Assembly (NCBI RefSeq): GCF_000017625.1
Contig: NC_009712.1
Location: 1,364,001 to 1,428,000 of the forward strand
DNA from: Methanoregula boonei 6A8
GTDB taxonomy: Archaea > Halobacteriota > Methanomicrobia > Methanomicrobiales > Methanospirillaceae
Direction: 5' to 3'
Length of the DNA stretch: 64,000 nucleotides
The translations under genes were made by a program, and so were the position numbers. Below the pieces are notes generated by a model, which was not told the DNA's origin, searched no databases, and saw only the letters and a program-made list of their open reading frames with translations. Positions 47,124 through 57,192 of the stretch are shown here, piece by piece. Every line of letters begins with the position of its first letter. The first letter of the stretch is position 1.

Positions 47124-48371
47124 TCAGGGGTGTTGTCTTTCCTTGTTTGCTCCCGACAGGATACCCCGGGCTGCGCAGTGTCCTGTAGAAAACGCGGCCT
47201 GGAGGTTAAACCCGCCGGTATCCCCATCGATATCGAGCACCTCCCCGGCAAAAAAAAGGCCGGGTACCAGTCTCGATTCCATGGTTTTGGGATTCACCTC
47301 ATCAAGTGCAACACCGCCCCGGGTTACCATGGCAACAGAAAGATTGCCTACTGATGAAACCCGGACCGGGTATTCCGTGAGCATGCTGATCAACCGGTTG
47401 CGGGCGGCAGCGGTCAGGTGGGCCCCGGTACTGTCGGCCGGAACACCCGCACATTCCGGGAGAAGACGGGCCAGCCGTTCGGGAATTCCAAGCCCGGCAA
47501 CAAGGGACTTGATCGCTTTTGAAGGTGAACGGGCAATGGCAGCAAGGATCTCGCGTTCCAGCGCATCGCGCCTGACAGACCCGGAAAACGCTATCCGGAT
47601 CTCGTCACCGGCCCGTATGTCCCGGGAGCAGTCAAGAATGCCAGGACCGGAGAGGCCGGTGTGCGTAAAGAGCAGGTCACCGTTTCCTTCCATAATCCTG
47701 CGGCCGTTGCGCCAGAGTGAGAACGGGAGCGCAGGAAAGGTTATCCCGGCAAGTGAGGAAAACGGGAACGGTTCTGCAATAACCGGGGAAAGTGCAGGGC
47801 CAACATCAGTAATCGTATGGCCAAGAGACGCCGCGATCCGGTACCCGTCACCGGTGGAGCCTGTCTTTGGGTACGAGGCCCCTCCCGTGGCAAGGACAAG
47901 GTGCCGGGCGTATACCCACCCGGCCGATATTTGAACCCTGAAACCGGGATTTGCAATCTCAACCTGCCGGACGGGTTCCCCACATTTGAGGATAACTTCC
48001 CTGAGCTCGCATTCCCGGATAAGGAGCGCGGTAATATCGGCGGCGTTACGACTTCTGGGAAAGATCTTCCCCCCCGGCGTTGTCTCAAAAGAAAGGCCGC
48101 GTTCCTCAAAAAATCCGATTAGGGCCTTGTTGGTGAAGGATAACAGGGACGGTTTGAGGAACTGGCCGTGCGAACCGTACCGGGAAAAGAACGATCGGAT
48201 ATCTCCCTCGTGAGTGAGATTGCACTGGCCGGTACCGGAGATGTTAAGTTTCGCTCCTGGCGTGGCGTTTTTCTCGAGTAAGAGTACGCGGGTTTGCGGG
48301 GCCGCAGCATGGATCGCACAGAAAATGCCGGCCGGACCGGCACCGGCAATTACCGTATCGTACTTTTCCAA
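47124..48371 (-). CDS. FAD-dependent oxidoreductase, HI0933/BaiN (YhiN) family
   Basis: 415 residues. N-terminal dinucleotide motif GAGPAGIFCAIHAA near residue 10, the family block PGAKLNISGTGQCNLTH at about 40-56, VLATGGASYPKTGSTGDGY around 178-195 and the C-terminal FAD contact GLFFAGEVLDIDGDTGGFN. Its substrate in archaea is unknown. Confidence 0.9.
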   Translation of the reverse strand: MEKYDTVIAGAGPAGIFCAIHAAAPQTRVLLLEKNATPGAKLNISGTGQCNLTHEGDIRSFFSRYGSHGQFLKPSLLSFTNKALIGFFEERGLSFETTPGGKIFPRSRNAADITALLIRECELREVILKCGEPVRQVEIANPGFRVQISAGWVYARHLVLATGGASYPKTGSTGDGYRIAASLGHTITDVGPALSPVIAEPFPFSSLAGITFPALPFSLWRNGRRIMEGNGDLLFTHTGLSGPGILDCSRDIRAGDEIRIAFSGSVRRDALEREILAAIARSPSKAIKSLVAGLGIPERLARLLPECAGVPADSTGAHLTAAARNRLISMLTEYPVRVSSVGNLSVAMVTRGGVALDEVNPKTMESRLVPGLFFAGEVLDIDGDTGGFNLQAAFSTGHCAARGILSGANKERQHP

Positions 48372-48513
48372 AAGGGCACCTGTGTACGGATTATCTCGCT
48401 TTTCCGGCAGATGAACCTTGCATTATATCACCATCAAGAGCAGGTTTTTGTAAGTCAGGTACATCGAACGATCGCAGTTTCCGGGAAGCCGGAGGGACTA
48501 CCGCACAAGGGAC

Positions 48514-48789
48514 CTAATTACACTTTTTCCGGAACCATTCTGCATAATGATGGCGCAGCTCCGCGGCCTCTTCCGGGGTAAAATCCTTCTTTTTATGGGT
48601 ATGGAGGTGTTTTTCCATCTGCCGGATGATGTGTTCGGCATCATGGTAATCCCCGACCTCAAGGTACGCGGGCACCTTGGCAACCTCGAACGCATGCCCG
48701 CAGGCCGGGCAGAGTTTCCACTTCTGGAACCGGTCCACATAGGAGAACGCCCTGCATCCCGGACACCGGAGGATGAGGTACATAGGCAT
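48514..48789 (-). CDS. DUF1922-type zinc-ribbon protein
   Basis: 91 residues from ATG 48789 (MPMYLIL). CPGC near residue 9 and CPAC near 27 form a zinc ribbon, followed by a helical part (YHDAEHIIRQMEKHL). The pattern MYLIxRC plus zinc ribbon fits the archaeal DUF1922 family known mainly from methanogens. No assigned function. The frame is open to 48897 but without a better start. Confidence 0.75.
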   Translation of the reverse strand: MPMYLILRCPGCRAFSYVDRFQKWKLCPACGHAFEVAKVPAYLEVGDYHDAEHIIRQMEKHLHTHKKKDFTPEEAAELRHHYAEWFRKKCN

Positions 48790-48939
48790 GAGGTCATCTG
48801 TGTGACCTCTATAAAAATATATTGATATCCGGGTCAGGGATTCCGGAAATGTATCCTGCCGGGAAAAACAGGGAGAACTGTTATACCATAATGCCAAACG
48901 AAATCCCTATATGGTGCGATTACCCCATACACAGGGATT

Positions 48940-49692
48940 ATGGAAAATATCGCTGTCACAGGTATCCGGGGACTTCCCCTCATAAAATCCGGTGATAATA
49001 TTCCCGCGATGATCTGTGAGAAAGTGGAGATACACAATGGAGATATCCTGTCTCTTGCTTCCACGATCTACTCAAAAGCCAAGGGCTATACCAAATCCCT
49101 TTCCGAGATCACCCCTTCACCGCAGGCTGTCCGGCTGGGAAAACTCAACGGGGAAGACCCCCGGTTTGTCCAGGCCGTTCTCGATGCCTCAAAGGAGATC
49201 CTCATGGAGCATCCTTTTATTCTCTCCGAACTTCCATTCGGCCACATCGGAGTCCGGGCAGGGGTGGACCAGAGCAACATCGATGATGGCCACGTGATCT
49301 TCCTCCCACCGGACCCGATGCAGGCGGCAGCGGAGGTAAGGGAGGAGATCAAAAGGATCACCGGAAAAACCATCGGTGTGATCATCACCGATACCTGCGG
49401 GAGATCCTTCAGGCGGGGCCAGACCGGGCATGCCATCGGGTGGAGCGGGTTTACCGCGATCCGGGACTTCCGGGGAGATACTGATCTCTTCGGCCACAAA
49501 CTCAAGATCACTGAGGAGGCAGTGGTGGACGAAATTGCAGGGTTTGCCAACTTTGTCATGGGGGAGAGCAACAACGGGGTTCCCGCAGTGATCTTCCATA
49601 ACTGCCCATCATGGACCGGCCATGACGAGATCTATTTCTCGAAATCAGAGGATATCACAAGAAAACTGCTCAAAGGGCACAACCCTTCATGA
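48940..49692 (+). CDS. cofE: Coenzyme F420-0:L-glutamate ligase
   Basis: 250 residues. CofE adds gamma-linked glutamates to F420-0 with GTP, completing the hydride carrier of methanogenesis. Family blocks seen: IRGLPLIKSGDN at the N-terminus, LASTIYSKAKGY near 40-50, GVRAGVDQSNID near 100-115 and VIITDTCGRSFRRGQTGHAIG around 145-165. A TATA-like CCTATATGG lies about 30 bases upstream. Confidence 0.95.
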   Translation: MENIAVTGIRGLPLIKSGDNIPAMICEKVEIHNGDILSLASTIYSKAKGYTKSLSEITPSPQAVRLGKLNGEDPRFVQAVLDASKEILMEHPFILSELPFGHIGVRAGVDQSNIDDGHVIFLPPDPMQAAAEVREEIKRITGKTIGVIITDTCGRSFRRGQTGHAIGWSGFTAIRDFRGDTDLFGHKLKITEEAVVDEIAGFANFVMGESNNGVPAVIFHNCPSWTGHDEIYFSKSEDITRKLLKGHNPS

Positions 49693-49723
49693 GAGAAAAA
49701 GGGATCCGGCTGTATTAGCCGGG

Positions 49724-49894
49724 TTATGCGTGTGTTGAATAGAGAAGATTAAGGGCCATAACAATGATCCCGATTACTGCTGCGATAGCCATGACCGCTA
49801 TGGGACTGATATGAACAGCCCGCCGGTCCTCGCTCTCGTAGTAGTTGACGAGACCTGCTGAGGAGAGTAACCTTCCGCCTTGCTTCTTTGCCAT
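49724..49894 (-). CDS. Protein translocase subunit Sec61-beta (SecG-type)
   Basis: 56 residues, read directly because it is very short. It begins MAKKQGGRLLSSAGLVNYYE, has a central HISPIAV stretch and ends in one membrane helix (about 32-52, VMAIAAVIGIIVMALNLLY), the exact architecture of archaeal Sec61-beta, the small third subunit of the SecYE channel. It overlaps nothing and is divergent from the amidohydrolase gene. Confidence 0.9.
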   Translation of the reverse strand: MAKKQGGRLLSSAGLVNYYESEDRRAVHISPIAVMAIAAVIGIIVMALNLLYSTHA

Positions 49895-49942
49895 ACAAAT
49901 ATATTTCCTTTTTCGCTATATAAAAGAGAGTTACGGGGATTG

Positions 49943-50989
49943 ATGCAGGCAGGACAGGTTCTCTCGGGCCAGGCTATTGTGGGTGAAGAGCTCGCGCTGC
50001 GGCCGGTGGATATCGTAATTGAAGGGGACAGGATCACGGCTATCGAAGAAAATCCCCGTGCACCTCCGGTCTGGATTTGCCCGGCTTTTTTTAATGCACA
50101 TACCCACCTTGGGGATACCATTGCCATGGACTGCGGAAGCACCGGCGATCTGGTCAGCCTGGTTACTCCTCCAGACGGCCTCAAGCACCGGCTCCTTGCT
50201 GCTGCAACAAAAAAGGATCTTACCGCGGGTATGCGTGCATCGGTTACCGGGATGATCCGATCCGGGACATTGGGCTGTGCTGATTTCCGGGAAGGTGGCA
50301 GGGAAGGGGTATTGGCACTCAGGGACGCAGTGGCCGGCCTTACTTTCAGACCGGTCATTTTCGGAAGGGGAGGGGGAGAAGATCTTGCAGACGGCCTTGG
50401 GGTAAGCAGTACCCGTGATGTTCCGGGTGTGGAAGAGATGATCAGGCACGCACGGAATGCCGGAAAAAAAATAGCATTCCATGCGGGTGAGCGGGACCGT
50501 GGCGACATTGATGCAGCCCTCTCCTTTGAACCGGATCTTCTCATCCACATGACTCATGCAACAAAAAGGCAGCTCAGGGCATGTGCGGAACAGGAGATCC
50601 CGATCGTGGTCTGCCCCCGGTCCAACTGGGTACTGGGCGTGACCTCATCGGCACGCCATCCCCCAGTCCGGACCATGATCGAGCTGGGGTGCACCCTCCT
50701 GCTTGGAACAGACAATGTAATGTTTATCCCCCCGGATATGTTCTCGGAGATGGCATTTCTCTCAACGATCTACCATCTCGATCCCCGGGTTATCCTCCGA
50801 TCTGCGGTTGCAGGATCGGAACTGACCCGTACACCATTTTTCATCCGTAAAGGTGCCCGCGCAGCCTTTTTTACGTTCGATCCGGCCCAATCCGCGCTTG
50901 TATGCAGCCGCGACCCGGTCGCATCTCTGGTAAAACGCGCTCAAACGGGCATGCGCGGGAATAACGTTTTTAATTTGAAAACTCAATAA
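49943..50989 (+). CDS. Amidohydrolase / chlorohydrolase-type metal-dependent hydrolase
   Basis: 348 residues from ATG 49943. Metal ligands are visible in order: NAHTHLGD near residue 48-55, HAGERD near 180, THATKR near 205 and LGTDNV near 260. This set matches the ATZ/TRZ branch, which includes adenosine and guanine deaminases. Substrate unknown; a purine or aminodeoxyfutalosine-type deamination is possible. Confidence 0.85.
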   Translation: MQAGQVLSGQAIVGEELALRPVDIVIEGDRITAIEENPRAPPVWICPAFFNAHTHLGDTIAMDCGSTGDLVSLVTPPDGLKHRLLAAATKKDLTAGMRASVTGMIRSGTLGCADFREGGREGVLALRDAVAGLTFRPVIFGRGGGEDLADGLGVSSTRDVPGVEEMIRHARNAGKKIAFHAGERDRGDIDAALSFEPDLLIHMTHATKRQLRACAEQEIPIVVCPRSNWVLGVTSSARHPPVRTMIELGCTLLLGTDNVMFIPPDMFSEMAFLSTIYHLDPRVILRSAVAGSELTRTPFFIRKGARAAFFTFDPAQSALVCSRDPVASLVKRAQTGMRGNNVFNLKTQ

Positions 50990-51018
50990 AAATGGCATGT
51001 TTGTTTCGGGTGATGCCA

Positions 51019-51447
51019 ATGTTTACTAACATACTTGTTGCCATCGATGGTTCAAAGGCAAGCGATCAGGCTATCGAACGGGCTGTCGACGAAGCAAAAT
51101 TATGGAACGCACGGCTTCATGCAGTATACGTGGTAGAAACGGGCCTTTTTACATCACTCCCCTCAGACAATACCGTAGAACTCATGTACCGTGCGCTTGA
51201 AACCGAGGGGAATGCAGTCCTTGAAAAAGCAAAAAAAATCGCAGCAAAAAATGGTGTAACTCTTACTCCGCACTTAAAGCAGGGACACGCCGGGAGCGAG
51301 ATTCTGGCTCTGGCCGCAAAAGAGAAGGCCGACCTTATCGTTTCTGGTTCCCACGGTAAGAGCAGGACCGACAGCATTCTCTTAGGAAGCGTCAGCACCT
51401 ATATTACTACACACAGCCCGGTCACGACCATGGTGGTGAGATCATAA
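51019..51447 (+). CDS. Universal stress protein UspA family
   Basis: 142 residues from ATG 51019 (MFTNILVAIDGS), preceded by GGGTGATG; ATG 51013 is also possible. The ATP-binding signature GSHGKSRTDSILLGSVS is complete, so it should bind ATP. It precedes a CBS-domain gene by 5 bases, and the pair probably senses adenylate status together. Confidence 0.9.
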   Translation: MFTNILVAIDGSKASDQAIERAVDEAKLWNARLHAVYVVETGLFTSLPSDNTVELMYRALETEGNAVLEKAKKIAAKNGVTLTPHLKQGHAGSEILALAAKEKADLIVSGSHGKSRTDSILLGSVSTYITTHSPVTTMVVRS

Positions 51448-51452
51448 CCGAC

Positions 51453-52301
51453 ATGCTTGTTAAAGACTACATGACGTCCGATGTCGTCCATGTCGATATC
51501 CCCGGCAACCGCGACGATGTTCTCAAGATCCTCAAACGCACCGGCATCTCAGGAGTACCCGTTCTCAAGAACAAGAAGCTGGTCGGCATCATCACCCGTA
51601 AGGATCTCCTGCGAAAACCCGAGGAAACCCAGCTCGGCCTCCTCATGACCTCAAAGCCGATAACCATCGGCCCTGATGCAGATATCCGGGAGGCGGCCCG
51701 GCTGCTGGTTTCCCACCGGATCCGAAGGTTACCGGTGGTAGAGGACAACAAGCTGATCGGCCTGATCTCAGTTGCCGACCTCATCCACGCGATTGCCCAG
51801 ATGAAGATAAAAGATGAGATCAAAGATCTCTATACAAGTACAACCTTTGCACTCTGGGAAGACACCCCGCTCCCGCTTGTAGGAAGGGTCATGGAGATCT
51901 CCGGTGTGGACGCAATCCCGATCCTCAATTCTGACAGTGTCCTCCAGGGCATCATCTCAGAACGTGACCTGATCCGGCACTCGTCAATCGAAGACTCTGT
52001 CGGCGTTTCCGACTTCTCGAACGGTACAGATGATGACGAGTGGACCTGGGAGAGCATCCGCGACAACCACTCCATCAGTTTTGGCATCTCCCGGGTGCAG
52101 CTGCCCAACCGGCCGGTGAAACTGGCCATGGTAAAGAATGTCGTGGCAGTTCCCAAGAACTCCGAAGTGAGCGAATGTGCGCTCAAGATGCGGAGATCGC
52201 GGGTCGACCAGCTCCCGGTGGTCAACGGGGATAAAAGGCTGTCAGCCATGCTCTTTGACCGGGAACTTATCCGGGCCCTCTGCAAAGAGGATACGGAATA
52301 A
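51453..52301 (+). CDS. Protein with four CBS domains
   Basis: 282 residues forming two Bateman modules. CBS repeats start near residues 5, 66, 130 and 222, with typical ends such as KLVGIITRKDLLR, KLIGLISVADLIH and VLQGIISERDLIR. CBS pairs bind AMP, ATP or related ligands. It lacks an attached enzyme domain and follows the UspA gene in the same operon. Confidence 0.9.
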   Translation: MLVKDYMTSDVVHVDIPGNRDDVLKILKRTGISGVPVLKNKKLVGIITRKDLLRKPEETQLGLLMTSKPITIGPDADIREAARLLVSHRIRRLPVVEDNKLIGLISVADLIHAIAQMKIKDEIKDLYTSTTFALWEDTPLPLVGRVMEISGVDAIPILNSDSVLQGIISERDLIRHSSIEDSVGVSDFSNGTDDDEWTWESIRDNHSISFGISRVQLPNRPVKLAMVKNVVAVPKNSEVSECALKMRRSRVDQLPVVNGDKRLSAMLFDRELIRALCKEDTE

Positions 52302-52330
52302 CAACCTTTAAGTTCCCCGGTGTCATTTTA

Positions 52331-52341
52331 CCTATAAAACG
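52331..52341 (+). promoter_or_regulatory. TATA box of psmB
   Basis: CCTATAAAACG, about 50 bases upstream of the psmB ATG. A flanking imperfect dyad AACGC...GCGTT (from about 52338 to 52360) lies between it and the AGGTG ribosome-binding site. Confidence 0.45.
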
Positions 52342-52385
52342 CTTTTAATTGATTTTAGGCGTTCATTTGTTTTTGAGGTGTTGAT

Positions 52386-53027
52386 ATGCCTGAACAATAT
52401 CAGGAATCTATGACAGGGACGACAACGGTAGGTCTGGTATTTGCCGGAGGGGTGATCCTTGCCACGGAGAAGCGTGCGACCATGGGATATATGATCGCAA
52501 GCAAGCGTGCAAAGAAGGTCTACCAGATCGCCGACCGTATCGGCATGACAATTGCCGGCGGGGTCGGGGATGCACAGCAGCTGGCCCGGATCATTACCGT
52601 TGAATGCAACCTGTACCAGATACGCAGGTCACGGGAGATCACGGTAGGGGCCGCATCTACGCTCCTTTCCAACTACTTAAACCAGAACCGGTACTTCCCG
52701 TACTACGTCCAGTTGCTGGTCGGCGGAATTGACGATCACGGGCCAAGCGTCTACTCGGTGGATGCAATGGGAGGGGCCACAAAGGAGGAGGACATTGTCT
52801 CCACCGGTTCCGGCTCGCCCATGGCCTACGGTGTGCTGGAAGACCGGTACCGCCCGGGGATGAACGAGGATGAGGCAGTCGAACTTGCGGTCCGTGCCCT
52901 GCGGTCGGCCATGAAGCGCGATGCCGGATCCGGCGAAGGAATCCATGTTGTGGTCATCACCAAAGACAGATACGAAAATGTCAGTGAGGAGACCATAAAA
53001 AAACACCTCGCCAAAACTATCGCATAA
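52386..53027 (+). CDS. psmB: Proteasome beta subunit
   Basis: 213 residues. An 11-residue propeptide ending MTG is removed to expose catalytic Thr12 (TTTVGLVFAGG); Lys and Asp partners of the active site are in the following strands (ATEKRATMG). It forms the inner rings of the 20S proteasome. Ribosome-binding site GAGGTG. It precedes the aCPSF1 gene, a pairing often seen in euryarchaea. Confidence 0.96.
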   Translation: MPEQYQESMTGTTTVGLVFAGGVILATEKRATMGYMIASKRAKKVYQIADRIGMTIAGGVGDAQQLARIITVECNLYQIRRSREITVGAASTLLSNYLNQNRYFPYYVQLLVGGIDDHGPSVYSVDAMGGATKEEDIVSTGSGSPMAYGVLEDRYRPGMNEDEAVELAVRALRSAMKRDAGSGEGIHVVVITKDRYENVSEETIKKHLAKTIA

Positions 53028-53051
53028 TCTCTTTTTAGGACGTTTACAGTT

Positions 53052-54971
53052 ATGTTGATTGAAGATCGGTTAAAAGAGCTCAGGGATAAGATCAACGAGC
53101 GGGTGCCTTCGGGAATCCGGGTCACCGAGGTTGAATTTGAAGGGCCCGAACTTGTGATCTACACGGATGATCCCAAACGGTTTGCCGATGAAGCCGACCT
53201 GATCCGGGTCCTGGCACGCGATCTGCGCAAGCGGATCGTTGTCCGTCCCACTATCCTTGAGGATCCTGAGAAAGCGGCAAACGAGATCCGGGCGGTTGTA
53301 CCGGATTCCTCAGGTATCACGGATATTTTCTTTGACGCGGATACCGGGGAAGTTCTTATCGAGGCAGAAAAACCCGGTGTAGTTATCGGGAAAAACGGGA
53401 TCACGCTGCGCGAGATCACCAAGCATATAGGCTGGACGCCAAAAGTGGTCCGCACCCCGCCAATTGAAAGTTCCACGGTCAAGCAGGTCCGGCAGTACCT
53501 GCGCTCGGTCAACGAGGAACGGAAAACGTTTTTGCGTACCATCGGGCGCCGGATCCACCGCGATATCCCGGGCCGGGACGAAACCAACAAGGATGCACCA
53601 AGGAAAGACCAGTGGGTCCGGGTCACGACCCTTGGCTGCTGCCGTGAAGTAGGCCGGGCAGCCTTCCTCTTAACCACCCCTGACAGCCGTGTGCTCATCG
53701 ACTGCGGGGAAAAACCGGACAATGCCGGCGGGACCCCATACCTCTATGTCCCCGAGATCCACCCCCTCGCCCAGCTCGATGCCGTGGTCCTTACCCATGC
53801 CCACCTCGATCACTGTGCACTCATACCCCTCCTGTACAAATACGGGTACGAGGGCCCGGTATATTCCACCCCGCCAACCCGGGATCTCTCGGCGATGCTC
53901 CAGCTGGATTACCTGGATGTCATCAACAAGGAGGATCGCAAGATCCCCTACAGTTCAAATGAGGTCAAGACCTACATCCGGCACTCGATTACCCTCAATT
54001 ACGGCAGCGTGACCGATATCGCCCCTGACATCAAGCTCACCTTCCATAATGCAGGCCATATCCTTGGCTCCGCCATCGCACATTTCCACATCGGAGACGG
54101 GCTGTACAACATCGCATTTACCGGGGACTTCAACTACAGCAAAAGCAGGCTTTTTAACCCGGCCATTAACCAGTTCCCGCGCCTCGAAGCCCTCTTCATG
54201 GAGAGCACCTATGGCGGTTCCAATGATTTCCAGCCGGCACGCTCGGACGCAGAATTGAAGCTCTACGAGACAATCAACAAGGTACTCTCGCGGGGCGGCA
54301 AAGTGATCATTCCAGCATTTGCCGTGGGCAGGTCACAGGAAGTCATGCTTGCCCTTGAAGAGGGGATGCGTCTTGGAAAAATCCCGCATGTCAAGATCTA
54401 CCTCGACGGCATGATCCGCGAGGCAACAGCCATCCATACTACCTACCCGGAGTACCTCAACAATGACCTCCGGAACCTGATATTCCGGGAGGGGATGAAC
54501 CCCTTCCTTGCCGAGTGCTTCCAGCAGGTGGACTCATCCGAGCTCCGCGAGAAGGTGATCAACGGCGATCCGTGCGTTATTATCTCCACAAGCGGGATGC
54601 TCAACGGCGGACCGGTCATGGAATACCTCCTTAACCTTGCCGAGGATGAGAAGAATGCGCTCGTCTTTGTCGGGTACCAGGCTGATGGAACGCAGGGCAG
54701 GCGCATCCAGAAGGGGTGGCGCGAGGTACCCCTGGGCCGGAAGGGCACGATCACAATTAACCTCGAGATTGACACCATCGACGGCTTCTCAGGGCACTCT
54801 GACAGGCGCCAGCTGATGAACTACATCGGCCAGATCCAGCCCCGGCCCGAGAAGATCTTCTGTATTCACGGCGATGAGAACAACACCATCGATCTTGCCA
54901 GTTCCATCTACAAACGTTACCATATCCAGACGCACTCTCCGATGAACCTGGAAACGTACCGCATGGTATAA
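53052..54971 (+). CDS. Beta-CASP ribonuclease aCPSF1 (KH-domain)
   Basis: 639 residues. The N-terminal 150 residues hold two KH-like RNA-binding domains ([16 protein letters not shown]). The metallo-beta-lactamase core follows with [15 protein letters not shown] near 250, [20 protein letters not shown] and a beta-CASP insert ([17 protein letters not shown]), closing with [10 protein letters not shown] and HGDENNT. In archaea this enzyme cleaves transcripts at U-rich ends and carries out transcription termination. Confidence 0.95.
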   Translation: MLIEDRLKELRDKINERVPSGIRVTEVEFEGPELVIYTDDPKRFADEADLIRVLARDLRKRIVVRPTILEDPEKAANEIRAVVPDSSGITDIFFDADTGEVLIEAEKPGVVIGKNGITLREITKHIGWTPKVVRTPPIESSTVKQVRQYLRSVNEERKTFLRTIGRRIHRDIPGRDETNKDAPRKDQWVRVTTLGCCREVGRAAFLLTTPDSRVLIDCGEKPDNAGGTPYLYVPEIHPLAQLDAVVLTHAHLDHCALIPLLYKYGYEGPVYSTPPTRDLSAMLQLDYLDVINKEDRKIPYSSNEVKTYIRHSITLNYGSVTDIAPDIKLTFHNAGHILGSAIAHFHIGDGLYNIAFTGDFNYSKSRLFNPAINQFPRLEALFMESTYGGSNDFQPARSDAELKLYETINKVLSRGGKVIIPAFAVGRSQEVMLALEEGMRLGKIPHVKIYLDGMIREATAIHTTYPEYLNNDLRNLIFREGMNPFLAECFQQVDSSELREKVINGDPCVIISTSGMLNGGPVMEYLLNLAEDEKNALVFVGYQADGTQGRRIQKGWREVPLGRKGTITINLEIDTIDGFSGHSDRRQLMNYIGQIQPRPEKIFCIHGDENNTIDLASSIYKRYHIQTHSPMNLETYRMV

Positions 54972-54984
54972 CACTGAACTATCA

Positions 54985-56088
54985 ATGAAGGCATACCTCG
55001 CTGTCATTTGTCTGGGCGTCTTTGCGCTGATGGCACTTTCAAATGCGATCGTCCCGGTGCTTCCTGCATTTGCACCGGGAGCGGCAGAGGAGGGCGCCAT
55101 CTATGCTGCCTATTTTCTTGGTGCCTTCCTCTTCACGCTCCCCGGGGGCATTCTTTCCGACAGATACGGCAGGGTGCCGGTGATCCGCGCCGGCCTTGTG
55201 CTGACGGTGATAAGCGGGGCCCTGCTTTTCTGCGCATCGGGGCCCCTGCCGGTGATCGCGCTTCGCTTCATTGAGGGTCTCGGAGCCGGTCTTTTTATCG
55301 CGGCAGGGATGTCGTATATCAACTCGCAACCAAACCACACCCGCCTGAGTGGTTATTACCTGGCCATGCTCAATGTGGGGCTGGTGGCCGGTCTTGCGAT
55401 TTCGGGATGGCTTGCCACCCGGTTTAGTGAGCCAGCACTGGGAATCGGCGTTTTTACCCTAATTTCCCTTGGGGCACTTGCCGCAGGCCTCATCATCCGC
55501 GAAACACCGGTGGCACATTCCTGCACCGCTGCCAGCCCCCGACAGGATCTCCGGGGGATTGCCGCGCTCATTCGTGCCCATGTACGGTTGTGGTATTCTG
55601 CGATTGTCCTTGTGGGGATCACCGGCGTGATCTCGTCACTGTACCCGGGTTTCTCAAAAGAACCGGCAGATGTCCTTGGTATCTGGCTCGCGGCGATGAG
55701 CGTGGCTACAATTATTACGGTGCTGGTGATCTCCCGATTTCCCCTGCCTGCACGGGATACTATCCGGTGGTCAGCGGTCCTTATGGCCGGGGGGGTTCTT
55801 CTCTCCTTTGTTTCTCCCTTTGGTTTTGTGGTGCTCGGGGCCCTTGCCGGTATCGTGATGGTTGCCCAGATGGCGATCCTCGCAGGAGAACAGGACCGGC
55901 AGGGGCTGGTCATGGGCCTGTTTTCTACCGCAAGTTACCTGGGTATGACTATCCTGCCGTTTATTGCCGGGATCCTTGCTGAAGGAGCAGGGTATCCTTA
56001 CGCATTCGTTTTCACCGCAATCCTTGGCGGAACGGTAGCATTTTTGATCTGCGGCAGGCGCTGCAACCCGGCCCCGACAGGAATGTAA
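54985..56088 (+). CDS. MFS transporter
   Basis: 367 residues with about eleven or twelve membrane helices. The MFS loop motif GGILSDRYGRVPVIRAG (near 52-68) and a strongly hydrophobic remainder are clear. The substrate is unknown; drug-export-like by general appearance. It starts 13 bases after the aCPSF1 gene. Confidence 0.85.
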   Translation: MKAYLAVICLGVFALMALSNAIVPVLPAFAPGAAEEGAIYAAYFLGAFLFTLPGGILSDRYGRVPVIRAGLVLTVISGALLFCASGPLPVIALRFIEGLGAGLFIAAGMSYINSQPNHTRLSGYYLAMLNVGLVAGLAISGWLATRFSEPALGIGVFTLISLGALAAGLIIRETPVAHSCTAASPRQDLRGIAALIRAHVRLWYSAIVLVGITGVISSLYPGFSKEPADVLGIWLAAMSVATIITVLVISRFPLPARDTIRWSAVLMAGGVLLSFVSPFGFVVLGALAGIVMVAQMAILAGEQDRQGLVMGLFSTASYLGMTILPFIAGILAEGAGYPYAFVFTAILGGTVAFLICGRRCNPAPTGM

Positions 56089-56150
56089 ACCACGCCAGAC
56101 CGTTAGGGTAAAACAATACCTTCATCTGTTACAAAAGAGCATTTTCGGAT

Positions 56151-57152
56151 ATGCAGATGAGCACAAAAGCTGGTATGCTGGTCCTTGTTCTCCTTATTCT
56201 CATTCCCGCGGTGGCAGCTGAGGATGCTACGGACTGGTACACCAAAGCCCAGAACGCTGCTTCAGCAGGCGACTATACCGATGCAGTGATCTATTACACC
56301 AATGCAATCAGTCTCAATCCTACCTATGATGCCGCATACGCCGGGGAGGCGGCGGCACTTAATTCACTCGGGCAGTATTCCGCGGCACTTACCGCAGCAA
56401 ACCAGGCCCTTGCAATCCGTTCAAGTCCCACAGCGCTTGGAGCGCAGGCGGATGCCCTTTTTTACCTGGGCAGGTACAATGACGCGATCGGGGCTTATAC
56501 CAATTATACTGCAGTCGTAACCAATCAACAATCGGCATACTGCAATCTTGCATATTCCTATGTTCAGGTCAACTATACAACACAGGCACTTGCCACGTAT
56601 TCCCAATGTACAAATCTTAACCCAAATGATCCATTGGTATGGAACCAGATTGGCCTTGTGGATATGTCCTTGGGCAAGTATACTGATGCCCTGAATGCAT
56701 TTAACAAGGCAACTGCTCTTACCGTCAATAATGCTGAGATCTGGAACAACAAAGGAGAGGCACTTGTTGCACTGGGCCGGTATCAGGATGCAGTTCCCTG
56801 CTTTAACACCGCGCTCACGTTGAATCCGACCTACACTGCAGCACAGGAAAACCTGAATGCGGCCATGGGCAAGGGCCAGGTCTATACGTATACAATGACA
56901 CCCACCCCGACAGAGTCCCGCTGGTACCTGGGAGGGATTACCCCAACAAGCGCAACCCCGACTGAAGTTGCAGTATCCCTTGAAAATATTACCCAGGTTG
57001 TCCAGACAGCAACGCCGGTTACTACAATCCAGGCAACAACACCTGTCCCGACACGGACCACGTATACGCCGCTCTCACCAGTTCCGGTGCTTGCGGGCCT
57101 TGGTTTTGCAGTATTCCTTCTGGTCCGGATCAGGAGAGGTAAGAACCGGTGA
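56151..57152 (+). CDS. Secreted TPR protein with C-terminal membrane anchor
   Basis: 333 residues. A signal peptide (about 1-24, GMLVLVLLILIPAVAAED) leads to five or six TPR repeats (about 28-245), each with the pattern LGRYxDAxxxF/Y. A Thr/Pro-rich linker (about 248-305) and a single C-terminal helix followed by basic residues (VLAGLGFAVFLLVRIRRGKNR without its last residue) complete it. This is an S-layer-spanning surface protein that probably holds partners outside the cell. Either of the first two Met may start it. Confidence 0.8.
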   Translation: MQMSTKAGMLVLVLLILIPAVAAEDATDWYTKAQNAASAGDYTDAVIYYTNAISLNPTYDAAYAGEAAALNSLGQYSAALTAANQALAIRSSPTALGAQADALFYLGRYNDAIGAYTNYTAVVTNQQSAYCNLAYSYVQVNYTTQALATYSQCTNLNPNDPLVWNQIGLVDMSLGKYTDALNAFNKATALTVNNAEIWNNKGEALVALGRYQDAVPCFNTALTLNPTYTAAQENLNAAMGKGQVYTYTMTPTPTESRWYLGGITPTSATPTEVAVSLENITQVVQTATPVTTIQATTPVPTRTTYTPLSPVPVLAGLGFAVFLLVRIRRGKNR

Positions 57153-57192
57153 GTTTCTAAAAAAAACAGGAAGCTCATTTTCTTTTTATCGT